This document shows positions 33,436 to 41,388 of a DNA stretch of 64,000 bases, piece after piece. The notes under the pieces were generated by a model. It ran no database searches. It had not been told where the DNA came from and saw nothing but the letters and a program-made list of their open reading frames with translations. The stretch is from an uncultured Steroidobacter sp. (lineage in GTDB: Bacteria > Pseudomonadota > Gammaproteobacteria > Steroidobacterales > Steroidobacteraceae). The stretch spans positions 1 to 64,000 of the forward strand of contig NZ_CALFXI010000061.1 in assembly GCF_937958065.1 (NCBI RefSeq), read 5' to 3'. A program made the position numbers and the translations under genes. Every line of letters begins with the position of its first letter. Position 1 is the first letter of the stretch.

Positions 33436-34398
33436 GTGAAGCGCGCTTACTGGGGCGCGCTGCTGGGGATCGCGATTTTGCTGGCGGCCGTGGTGTTCGC
33501 GCCAGTCCCCGGCGACACGCGCTGGATCAGGACGTTGCACAACTCGGCGCACGCGCCCATTTTTGGCAGCGTTGCCCTGTTGACGTTGCTCATCGTGCGC
33601 GGCCATCCGCGCTTCGCGTCGGTCGGACTGGCGGGACAGTACGCGCTGGCGCTGTCGGCCGCGCTGGTGCTCGGCATCTTGACGGAGTTGCTGCAGATTC
33701 CGGTGGGTCGCGACGCCAGTCTGGAAGACGCGATCCATGACGTTATCGGGGCCGTCGCGCTACTGGGGATTTTCGCGGCGTTCGATTCGCGAGTACGCGC
33801 GTCGGCGCATTCCGTCAGCGTTCGACTAGCCGCCGCTACGATCGGAGTCGTGGCGTTGATCGTCGCAGCCGCGCCGGTGACTCGCGCGGCCATCAAGTAT
33901 CAGCAGAGAGAGGCGCGCTTCCCGGTGGTGGCGGACTTCACCGAGCGCTACGACCGCTACTTCATCCTGCAGCAGTCGGCCGAGTTCTCGCCGGCAAAGC
34001 TGCCCGAGCCTTGGGCCAGCAAAGCCGGCGAAGAGGCGATGCATGTGCAGTTGCTCGACGGTCCTTATCCCGGACTGAACTTCATCGAGTTGCTGCCCGA
34101 CTGGAGCCGCCATTCGACGCTGGCCGTGGACCTGACCAATCCGACGCCGCTGCCACTGCGCCTGGTGCTCAGAGTCCACGACGCCACTCACAACAATCAG
34201 CCGTCCGATCGATTCAGCCGCCGTATTGAGCTGCCGCCCCGGACGCGCGCGGTCATTCGCATTCCACTCCAGGATATTGCCGCCGGCCCGAGGACGCGCG
34301 TGCTGGATCTACGCAATGTCGCGGAGATGATCATCTTCCGGACTGACGACTCGCCCCGGGCCAACGAGCTGTATCTGTCGCGCGCCTGGCTGGAATAA
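33436..34398 (+). CDS. VanZ-like membrane protein with C-terminal beta domain
   Basis: 320 residues, GTG start. The N-terminal ~145 residues contain four hydrophobic segments in VanZ order (YWGALLGIAILLAAVVFAPVP, APIFGSVALLTLLIV, YALALSAALVLGILTELLQI, DAIHDVIGAVALLGIFAAF) with the family's TELLQ and D-x2-HD residues. A fifth segment leads into a ~170-residue extracytoplasmic domain (LPDWSRHSTLAVDLTNPTPLPLRLVLRVHD...) that looks like a galactose-binding-type beta sandwich. Function is unknown; such fusions suggest a cell-envelope carbohydrate role. It converges with the alcohol dehydrogenase three bases away. Confidence 0.85.
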   Translation: MKRAYWGALLGIAILLAAVVFAPVPGDTRWIRTLHNSAHAPIFGSVALLTLLIVRGHPRFASVGLAGQYALALSAALVLGILTELLQIPVGRDASLEDAIHDVIGAVALLGIFAAFDSRVRASAHSVSVRLAAATIGVVALIVAAAPVTRAAIKYQQREARFPVVADFTERYDRYFILQQSAEFSPAKLPEPWASKAGEEAMHVQLLDGPYPGLNFIELLPDWSRHSTLAVDLTNPTPLPLRLVLRVHDATHNNQPSDRFSRRIELPPRTRAVIRIPLQDIAAGPRTRVLDLRNVAEMIIFRTDDSPRANELYLSRAWLE

Positions 34399-34401
34399 AC
34401 G

Positions 34402-35487
34402 TCAGAGCACGATCACGGAACGGATCGATTCGCCCTTGCGCATCAGCTCGAAGCCCTCGTTGATCTGCTCGAGCTGGAGTCGATGCGTCACCAGCGAGTC
34501 GAGATCGATCTTCTTGTCCACGTACCAGTCGACGATCTCCGGCAGCCGGGTGAGGCGCGCGCCGCCCATATAGCAGCCGGTCCAGTGACGGCCCATCATC
34601 AAGTGCCCCGGATATGACGTGACCTCCGCGCCCTGCGGAGCGACTCCGACCACATAGCTCGTGCCCCAGGCCGGATTGGTGCATTCGAACGCCTGGCGCA
34701 TGACTTGCGGATTGCCGATGCATTCGAAGGTGTAGTCGGCGCCGCCGGCGGTCAGCTTCATCAAATGACTGGTGAGCTTCTCGACCGCCTTGGGATTGAC
34801 GAAGTCGGTGGCTCCAAACTGGCGCGCGATGGCTTCCTTGGCCGGATTTGTATCGACGCCGATGATTTTCTTCGCGCCCGCCAGGCGCGCGCCTTGCACG
34901 ACGTTCAGTCCGATGCCGCCCAGTCCGAAGATCACGACCGAGCTGCCCGCTTCGACCTTGGCTGCAAACAGCGCGGCGCCGAGGCCGGTGGTCGCTCCGC
35001 AGCCGATGTAGCAGATCGGATCGAACGGCGCGTCATCCCGCACCTTCGCCAGCATGTTCACTGGCAGCACCGAATAGTCCGCGAACGTGCCGAGCCCCCA
35101 CAGCTGCGTGACAGGCTTGCCGTTCAGCGAGAAGCGCGACTCGCCGGGTTTCAAACGCGAGAACGCTTCGACGCACAGGTTGGTCTTGCTGGAATGACAG
35201 TAGCCGCACTTTTCGCAGTGAGGAATCAGGAAGGGAATCACATGGTCGCCGGGCTTGAACTTGCTGACGCCGGGGCCGCACGCGACGACCACGCCGGCCG
35301 CCTCATGGCCCAGCAAGGCCGGGAACGCCCAGGGCAGCTTGCCCTCATACACGTGCAGGTCCGAATGACACAGGCCGGTGCTCTTGATGTGCACCAGGAC
35401 TTCGCCTTCGCGCGGATCGTCCAGCTGCAGCGTCTCGATCACGAACGGCTGGTTCGGGCCATGCACGACGGCGGCGCGGACTTCCAT
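34402..35487 (-). CDS. Zinc-dependent class III alcohol dehydrogenase / S-(hydroxymethyl)glutathione dehydrogenase-like
   Basis: 361 residues from the ATG giving MEVRAAVVHGPNQPFVIETL; the open frame continues far upstream but only antisense to iorA. Catalytic zinc ligands lie in STGLCHSDLHVYEG and GHEAAGVV. The structural zinc cysteines are in HCEKCGYCHSSKTNLC, and the coenzyme-binding motif is VIFGLGGIGLNVVQGA. It belongs to the class III / NAD-alcohol dehydrogenase group and could oxidise alcohols or the glutathione adduct of formaldehyde. It is divergent from iorA with about 220 bases between, suggesting a shared control region and linked metabolism (alcohol to aldehyde to acid). Confidence 0.93.
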   Translation of the reverse strand: MEVRAAVVHGPNQPFVIETLQLDDPREGEVLVHIKSTGLCHSDLHVYEGKLPWAFPALLGHEAAGVVVACGPGVSKFKPGDHVIPFLIPHCEKCGYCHSSKTNLCVEAFSRLKPGESRFSLNGKPVTQLWGLGTFADYSVLPVNMLAKVRDDAPFDPICYIGCGATTGLGAALFAAKVEAGSSVVIFGLGGIGLNVVQGARLAGAKKIIGVDTNPAKEAIARQFGATDFVNPKAVEKLTSHLMKLTAGGADYTFECIGNPQVMRQAFECTNPAWGTSYVVGVAPQGAEVTSYPGHLMMGRHWTGCYMGGARLTRLPEIVDWYVDKKIDLDSLVTHRLQLEQINEGFELMRKGESIRSVIVL

Positions 35488-35709
35488 TGGCACGATGCGA
35501 TCCCCTGGATTCGTAAACTGGAGCGCGAGCCTACGCATATCGCTGCGGTGGAGCAATCGGCCAGAGCGCCGCGCGTTCAGGTCTTGATGAATCTCGACTT
35601 TCGCCGATGCGCTGTGCGGAATCCGACAGAATTGTGCAACCCGCGTGCAGTCTCGCCGGAGTAAGATCCGGCGCACGGAAGGATAGCCACCGCCAACCCG
35701 AGGTCTCCC

Positions 35710-36171
35710 ATGATCACGCTCGATATCAACGGCCAGAAACTCCAGACCGACGCCGAGCCCGACACCCCGTTGCTGTGGGTATTGCGTGATCACTTGGGCA
35801 TGACCGGCAGCAAGTTCGGCTGCGGCAAGGCGCTGTGCGGAGCATGCACCGTGCACATCGATGGCAACGCCACGCGCAGCTGCGTGCTGCCGGTGGCGGC
35901 GGTAGCGTCGAGCAAGATCACGACGATCGAAGCGGTGGGTCAATCCAAGGTGGGCAAGGCAGTGCAGGACGCGTGGATCGCCGAGGACGTGCCGCAGTGT
36001 GGTTACTGCCAGTCCGGACAGATCATGAGCGCGACCGCTCTGCTCGCCACCAACAGCAAGCCAACCGACGCCGATATCGATGCCGCGATGGCTGGCAATG
36101 TATGTCGTTGCGCCACGTATGTGCGCATCCGCGCGGCGATCAAGCGCGCCGCTGGCACGTTGACGACCTGA
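35710..36171 (+). CDS. iorA: (2Fe-2S) subunit of IorAB-type molybdenum hydroxylase
   Basis: 153 residues. Plant-type 2Fe-2S cluster cysteines in GCGKALCGACTVHIDG, and the second, helical-domain cluster in CGYCQSGQIMSA and GNVCRCATYVRIRAAI. This is the small electron-transfer subunit of the isoquinoline 1-oxidoreductase / aldehyde dehydrogenase subgroup of xanthine oxidases. ATG with GAGG six bases upstream. The large subunit follows 10 bases later. Confidence 0.95.
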   Translation: MITLDINGQKLQTDAEPDTPLLWVLRDHLGMTGSKFGCGKALCGACTVHIDGNATRSCVLPVAAVASSKITTIEAVGQSKVGKAVQDAWIAEDVPQCGYCQSGQIMSATALLATNSKPTDADIDAAMAGNVCRCATYVRIRAAIKRAAGTLTT

Positions 36172-36181
36172 GGAGACGAAC

Positions 36182-38365
36182 ATGAGCGCAGTCGAACAAG
36201 ATGCGGTGATACAAGCGACTCGTCGTGACGTGCTGAAGGGCGGCGCCGTATTGACGGTCGCCATGTGGCTGCCCACCGGCGCAGTGCGTGCCAACGAAGC
36301 GGATGTGAGCAAGGCCGGCACGTTCGTGCCGAATGCGTTCGTGCGTATCGATCAGGACAGCACGGTCACGGTGCTGTCCAAGCACGTCGAGATGGGGCAG
36401 GGCTCGTACACGGGCCTGGCGACCATCGTCGCGGAAGAGTTGGATGCCGATTGGAACCAGATCCGGGTCGAAGGCGCGCCCGCCGACGCGAAGCTTTACA
36501 ACAATTTCGCGTTCGGTCCGTTCCAGGGCACGGGCGGCAGCACCGCGATCGCGAATTCGTACGATCAGTTGAAACAGGCAGGCGCCACTGCGCGTGCCAT
36601 GCTGGTCACCGCGGCGGCGAATCGTTGGGGTGTGCCGGCGAACGAGATCACCATTGCCTCGGGCGTTCTTCAGCACAAGTCCGGCAAGTCGGCCCGCTTC
36701 GGTGAGCTGGTGGCCGATGCGTCGAAGCTGCCGGTGCCGACCGACGTGAAGCCCAAGGATCCGTCGGCATACAACCGCATCGGCAAGAGCGCACCGCGTG
36801 TGGACAGCAGGGCGAAGTCGACCGGCAAGGCCATCTTCACCCAGGATTTCAAGCTGCCCGGCATGCTCACCGCAGTCGTGGCTCATCCGCCGCGCTTTGG
36901 CGGCAAGGTGAAGAGCTTCGATGCCAGCAAGGCGAAACAGATCAAGGGCGTGAAGGCCGTGGTCGCCTTCGAAACGCCGGCGCGTGCCGGTGTGGCCGTG
37001 GTCGCGACGGATTTCTGGTCCGCGAAGAAGGGCCGTGATGCGTTGAGCATCGAGTGGGACGAGTCGAATGCCTTCAAGCAAAGCTCGGACGAGATGCTGA
37101 AGGAGTATCGCGAGCTGACCAGGCAGCCCGGTGATATCGCGAAACAGGAAGGCGATGTCGAGCAGGCGTTTGCTTCGGCGGCCCGCACGTTCGAGGCGAC
37201 CTACGAGTTTCCCTACCTGGCGCATGCCGCGATGGAACCGATGAACTGCGTCGTGCAGATCGGCCAGAGCTCGTGCGAGATCTGGAATGGCGAGCAGTTC
37301 CAGACCGCGGACCAGATGGCGGTGGCCAAGCTGCTGGGCATCTCGCCGAAGGACGTGAAGATCAACCAGTTGTACGCCGGCGGCAGTTTCGGCCGTCGTG
37401 CCAATCCACTCTCGGACTACGTCGTCGAGACCGCCGCGATCGCCAAGGCTATGGGCACGACGGATCCGGTGAAGCTCGTGTGGACGCGTGAAGATGATAT
37501 GCGCGCGGGTTTCTATCGCCCGATGTATGTCCACTGGTTGAAGGCCGGCGTGGATGCGCAGGGCAAGATCATCGCCTGGCAGCACCGCATCGTCGGTCAG
37601 TCGATCACGCGCGGCACGCTGTTCGCCAGCCAGGGCAAGATCGATGCGACTTCGGTGGAAGGCGCGCAGAATCTGCCGTATCAGATTCCGAATCTGCAGG
37701 TGGAGCTGCATACCACGGAGCCGAAGGTGCCGGTGCTGTGGTGGCGCTCGGTGGGCTCGACCCACACGGCATTCGCTACCGAATGTTTCCTCGACGACAT
37801 CGCTCGCGAGACCAGGCAGGATCCTTATCAGCTACGCCGCGCGTTGCTGGCGAAACATCCTCGTCACCTGGCCGTGCTCGATCTGGTGGCGGAGAAGTCC
37901 GGCTGGAAGAAGAAGCGCGCGGCGGACGAGATCTATGGCCTCGCGCTGCACGAGTCCTTCAATAGCGTGGTCGGCCAGGTGGCGAAGCTGAAGAAGACGC
38001 CGAACGGCCCGAAGCTGGTCAGCGTGGTGTGCGCGGTGGACTGCGGTATCGCCGTGAATCCAAACATCGTCGCCATGCAGATGGAGTCGGGCATCGGTTA
38101 CGGATTGTCGGCGGCGCTGATGGGCGCGGTCACCTTGAAGGAAGGCCGGGTCGAGCAGGGCAACTTCGATGATTACCCGGTCCTGCGTATCAACGAGATG
38201 CCGGCCGTCGAAACGCACATCGTGCCCTCCAAGAACAAGCCCACGGGCGTGGGTGAGCCGGGCACTCCGGTGATCGCGCCGGCGCTGGCCAATGCTCTGG
38301 CGCAGATCGATGGCAAACCGGTGCGCGTGCTGCCGCTCTCGGCGCAGGGAGTGAAGCTGGCATAA
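36182..38365 (+). CDS. iorB: Molybdopterin-binding large subunit of IorAB-type hydroxylase
   Basis: 727 residues. It begins with a twin-arginine-like signal (ATRRDVLKGGAVLTVAMWLP), so the mature complex is probably periplasmic. Molybdenum-cofactor-binding stretches include the glycine-rich EMGQGSYTGLATIVAEEL, YAGGSFGRRANPLSDYVVE, WWRSVGSTHTAFATECFLDD and GVGEPGTPVIAPALANA with the conserved late Glu. Substrate cannot be named: relatives oxidise isoquinoline, nicotinate or aldehydes; pairing with an alcohol dehydrogenase favours an aldehyde (inference). The GH3 gene starts seven bases after its stop. Confidence 0.94.
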   Translation: MSAVEQDAVIQATRRDVLKGGAVLTVAMWLPTGAVRANEADVSKAGTFVPNAFVRIDQDSTVTVLSKHVEMGQGSYTGLATIVAEELDADWNQIRVEGAPADAKLYNNFAFGPFQGTGGSTAIANSYDQLKQAGATARAMLVTAAANRWGVPANEITIASGVLQHKSGKSARFGELVADASKLPVPTDVKPKDPSAYNRIGKSAPRVDSRAKSTGKAIFTQDFKLPGMLTAVVAHPPRFGGKVKSFDASKAKQIKGVKAVVAFETPARAGVAVVATDFWSAKKGRDALSIEWDESNAFKQSSDEMLKEYRELTRQPGDIAKQEGDVEQAFASAARTFEATYEFPYLAHAAMEPMNCVVQIGQSSCEIWNGEQFQTADQMAVAKLLGISPKDVKINQLYAGGSFGRRANPLSDYVVETAAIAKAMGTTDPVKLVWTREDDMRAGFYRPMYVHWLKAGVDAQGKIIAWQHRIVGQSITRGTLFASQGKIDATSVEGAQNLPYQIPNLQVELHTTEPKVPVLWWRSVGSTHTAFATECFLDDIARETRQDPYQLRRALLAKHPRHLAVLDLVAEKSGWKKKRAADEIYGLALHESFNSVVGQVAKLKKTPNGPKLVSVVCAVDCGIAVNPNIVAMQMESGIGYGLSAALMGAVTLKEGRVEQGNFDDYPVLRINEMPAVETHIVPSKNKPTGVGEPGTPVIAPALANALAQIDGKPVRVLPLSAQGVKLA

Positions 38366-38372
38366 TGCCTGG

Positions 38373-40652
38373 ATGGCAGCCGCTGTTACCCGTCGGAAAT
38401 TTCTACTCGGTGCGTCATCTCTCACGCTGCTCGCTCTCGCGGAGCGGGCAGCGTGCGCCAGCTCGCTCAGCAAGAGTGCCGAAGACCGCATCGAAGCGCT
38501 GATCGCGAAGATGACCATCGAGGAGAAGGCCGGGCAACTCAGCATCTTCTCCGACAGTACGCGGCAGGTGCCGGCCGCCGTCATCAATCCGGAAGCCGGC
38601 CCGCCGGTCGACGGCGATCTCGCGCAGCGCGTGCGCGAGGGGCGCTTGGTTGGTGTCTTCAATGGCTTCGGTGCCGCGGGTGCCCGCGCAATTCAGAGAA
38701 TCGCGGTCGAAGAGTCGCGATTGAAGATTCCGCTGATCTTCGGCGCCGACGTTCTACACGGCCTGTACACGATCTTTCCGATTCCCCTGGGTGAAGCCGC
38801 GAGCTTCGATCCGCAGCTCGCCGAGCGGACCGCGCGGGCTGCCGCCATCGAATCCACGGCCAATGGCGTGCACTGGACGTTCGCGCCGATGGTCGACATC
38901 GGTCGGGATCAACGGTGGGGACGTGTCGCCGAAGGCTCGGGTGAAGACACTTATCTGGGCTCGCTGCTCGCGGCGGCACGCGTGCGCGGCTTTCAGGGCA
39001 AGAGCCTGACCGACGAAGACAGCCTGCTCGCGTGCCCGAAACATTTCGTCGCCTACGGTGCCGCGATGGGCGGCATGGATTACAACACCGTCGAGATGTC
39101 CGAACAGACCTTGCACGAGGTCTATCTGCCGCCGTTCAAAGCGGCCTTCGACGCGGGCGCGCTGTCCGCGATGAGCTCGTTCAACGACATCAACGGCGTG
39201 CCGATGTCGGCCAATCGCAAGCTGATGACCGGGCTGCTGCGGGACCAATGGAAATTCCGCGGCATGGTGGTCTCCGACTACACCGCCGACATGGAACTGG
39301 TGAAGCATGGGGTGGCCAAGGACGATCGCGAGGCGACCAGGCTCGCCATCCTCGCCGGTGTCGATATCAGCATGCAGAGCGATCTGTACAACCTGTACCT
39401 GCCGGAGCTGGTCGCGAGCGGCGACCTGCCGATGGCCGTAGTCGATGAGTCGGTGCGACGCGTGTTGCGCACCAAATATCTGCTCGGCCTGTTCGACAAT
39501 CCGTATCGCTCGCTCGATCCGGAGGTCGAGAAGCGGAACACGATGACGCCGGAGCTGCGCGCCGTTGCTCGCGAGAGCGCCCGAGCGTCGATCGTGCTGC
39601 TGAAGAACGAAGGCAACTTGCTGCCGCTGCCGAAGTCGGGCAAGAAGATCGCGCTGATCGGGCCATTCAGCAACGATACGTTGAATCTGGCGGGGCCGTG
39701 GGCGCCGTTCGCCAAACTCGACCATGTCGTCAGCGTCGAGCAGGGCATGCGTGCGGCACTGGCCGACAAGTCGCTGTTGACCGTGACGCTGGGCTCGATG
39801 ATCGAGAAACCCATGGACGGCGGTATCGATGCCGCCGTTGCCGCGGCACGTGCGGCCGACGTGGTCGTGCTCGCGATCGGCGAAGGGCAGGACATGTCGG
39901 GCGAAGCGCAATCGCGCACCCAGATCGTCGTGCCGCCGCCTCAGCAGCAGCTGGTCGAAGCGGTCGCCAAAGTCGGCAAGCCGCTGGTCGTGCTGTTACG
40001 AAATGGCCGCGCACTCGCGCTCGAAGGCGCCGTGCGCAATGCGCAGGCGATCGTTACGACCTGGTTTCTCGGCACCGAGACGGGCACTGCGATTGCGGAT
40101 GTGCTGTTTGGAGACTACAGCCCGAGCGGTCGGTTGCCGGTCAGCTTCCCGCTGGACTCCGGCCAGCAACCGTACTTTTACAATCACCGAACGACCGGTC
40201 GGCCGCAGGGAAAAGAAGGCCCCGCGTTCAAGGCGCGCTATCGCGAGGTGCCGAACGAGGCGCTGTATCCGTTTGGTCACGGACTCACGTATTCGCGCTT
40301 CGAGTATGGGGCGCCCCAGGTCAGCACCGACAAGCTGCCTTGGGGTGGGACGCTGACGATCACCGCCAGAATCACGAACGTTGGCGAGCGTGAAGCCGAG
40401 GAAGTCGCGCAGCTGTACATTCGCGATCGCGTGGCGAGCATGACTCGACCCATTCGCGAGCTGAAGGGCTTTCGCAAGGTTCGCTTGCCGCCGGGCGCCT
40501 CCACCGAAGTGCAGTTCACGCTCACGCGTCGAGACCTTGCCTTCTACAACGCGCAGATGCAGTTCGTCGCCGAGCCCGGTGAGTTCGATGTCTGGATCTC
40601 GCCGTCGGCGACCACGGGTGTCAGCAAGCGCTTCGAGTTGCTGGCGGGTTGA
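38373..40652 (+). CDS. Glycoside hydrolase family 3 beta-glucosidase, BglX-like
   Basis: 759 residues with an N-terminal export signal (VTRRKFLLGASSLTLLALAE, possibly Tat). Family 3 N-terminal TIM barrel with GADVLHGLYTIFPIPLGEAAS, the catalytic-nucleophile region GMVVSDYTADMEL (Asp of SDY), and CPKHFVAYGAAMGGMDYN. The C-terminal sandwich (SIVLLKNEGNLLPLPK, GEGQDMSGEAQSR) and fibronectin-like tail (ITNVGEREAEEVAQLYIRD) are also present. The overall length and layout match periplasmic BglX. It cleaves beta-linked glucosides from non-reducing ends. It is positioned as third gene of the iorAB transcription unit, though no functional link is obvious. Confidence 0.94.
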   Translation: MAAAVTRRKFLLGASSLTLLALAERAACASSLSKSAEDRIEALIAKMTIEEKAGQLSIFSDSTRQVPAAVINPEAGPPVDGDLAQRVREGRLVGVFNGFGAAGARAIQRIAVEESRLKIPLIFGADVLHGLYTIFPIPLGEAASFDPQLAERTARAAAIESTANGVHWTFAPMVDIGRDQRWGRVAEGSGEDTYLGSLLAAARVRGFQGKSLTDEDSLLACPKHFVAYGAAMGGMDYNTVEMSEQTLHEVYLPPFKAAFDAGALSAMSSFNDINGVPMSANRKLMTGLLRDQWKFRGMVVSDYTADMELVKHGVAKDDREATRLAILAGVDISMQSDLYNLYLPELVASGDLPMAVVDESVRRVLRTKYLLGLFDNPYRSLDPEVEKRNTMTPELRAVARESARASIVLLKNEGNLLPLPKSGKKIALIGPFSNDTLNLAGPWAPFAKLDHVVSVEQGMRAALADKSLLTVTLGSMIEKPMDGGIDAAVAAARAADVVVLAIGEGQDMSGEAQSRTQIVVPPPQQQLVEAVAKVGKPLVVLLRNGRALALEGAVRNAQAIVTTWFLGTETGTAIADVLFGDYSPSGRLPVSFPLDSGQQPYFYNHRTTGRPQGKEGPAFKARYREVPNEALYPFGHGLTYSRFEYGAPQVSTDKLPWGGTLTITARITNVGEREAEEVAQLYIRDRVASMTRPIRELKGFRKVRLPPGASTEVQFTLTRRDLAFYNAQMQFVAEPGEFDVWISPSATTGVSKRFELLAG

Positions 40653-40812
40653 GGACAGAGGTTCGTTGCGCAACTGTCGGTCTTCTTGCCAGATCGCCTG
40701 CGACGGTTTGTTGACGGATGCGCAATTCAGCGGCGCCGCAAGCCTCGGAGCGAAGCCGGCATGCAAATTGCTCCGAGTGATGCCGTCCAACGATCGAGCT
40801 GCGATTCGCTAC

Positions 40813-41388
40813 ATGTCAAATGCCAAGTTCCTCGCTTCGATGCTCTTGACCGCCCTCTGCGCGCAGGCCGCGCATGCGACCTCCGGATCCACGAAGGCTC
40901 TCGAAGGGATGTGGTGCAGTCAGGACGCAAGTGCCGGCGAAACCATCGTGCAGTACTCCGCGAGAGAGTCCGAGGTGACTGCGTTCACCGTGCTGTCCGA
41001 AGCTGATCCTCGTCGGATCGGCAGCCAGGCATCGATTCAGTTGACCGCCGAGGCGCCGAACGTGTTCGTGCGTCGCGCGCTGGTGGGGGCGGACGAGGAA
41101 TTCAGCGTGCACAGCGAGCGGCTCACTGTGAATTCGTTGTGGATCTCGAATCGCGGCACCAGCAAAGAAACGCGCCAGGTGCTCGCCACTCGCACTTATT
41201 ACAAGTGCGATGTCGGCCAGGCGCTGCGCCGGGCCCAGGCGTTCATGTCGTCGCCGAAGGCGGAGCAGGCCACGAGAATGGCACTGCTGCGCGAAGAGCA
41301 GGTCGAGCTCGATAGTGTTCGCAATGCCAGCAAGGATGCGTATTACGCGGGCCTGATCCGCCAGTTGAAGCTCAGCCCGCGGCTCTGA
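40813..41388 (+). CDS. Hypothetical secreted protein
   Basis: About 191 residues from ATG 40813, chosen because it starts a clean signal peptide (MSNAKFLASMLLTALCAQAAHA); an in-frame ATG at 40780 is the alternative. The mature part has two separated cysteines (MWCSQ near its start and YYKCD about 100 residues on), which could form a disulfide. The tail is helical and charged. I do not recognise a family. The final 17 bases overlap the end of the convergent sensor-CheW gene. Confidence 0.75.
   Translation: MSNAKFLASMLLTALCAQAAHATSGSTKALEGMWCSQDASAGETIVQYSARESEVTAFTVLSEADPRRIGSQASIQLTAEAPNVFVRRALVGADEEFSVHSERLTVNSLWISNRGTSKETRQVLATRTYYKCDVGQALRRAQAFMSSPKAEQATRMALLREEQVELDSVRNASKDAYYAGLIRQLKLSPRL

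Noticed and set aside
34402..36321. Alcohol dehydrogenase frame extended to 639 residues
   Set aside because: The extra N-terminal 278 residues are antisense to iorA; normal length for the family is reached from the ATG at 35487.
36140..37765. 541-codon minus-strand frame opposite iorB
   Set aside because: Antisense shadow of a gene with clear molybdopterin-binding motifs.
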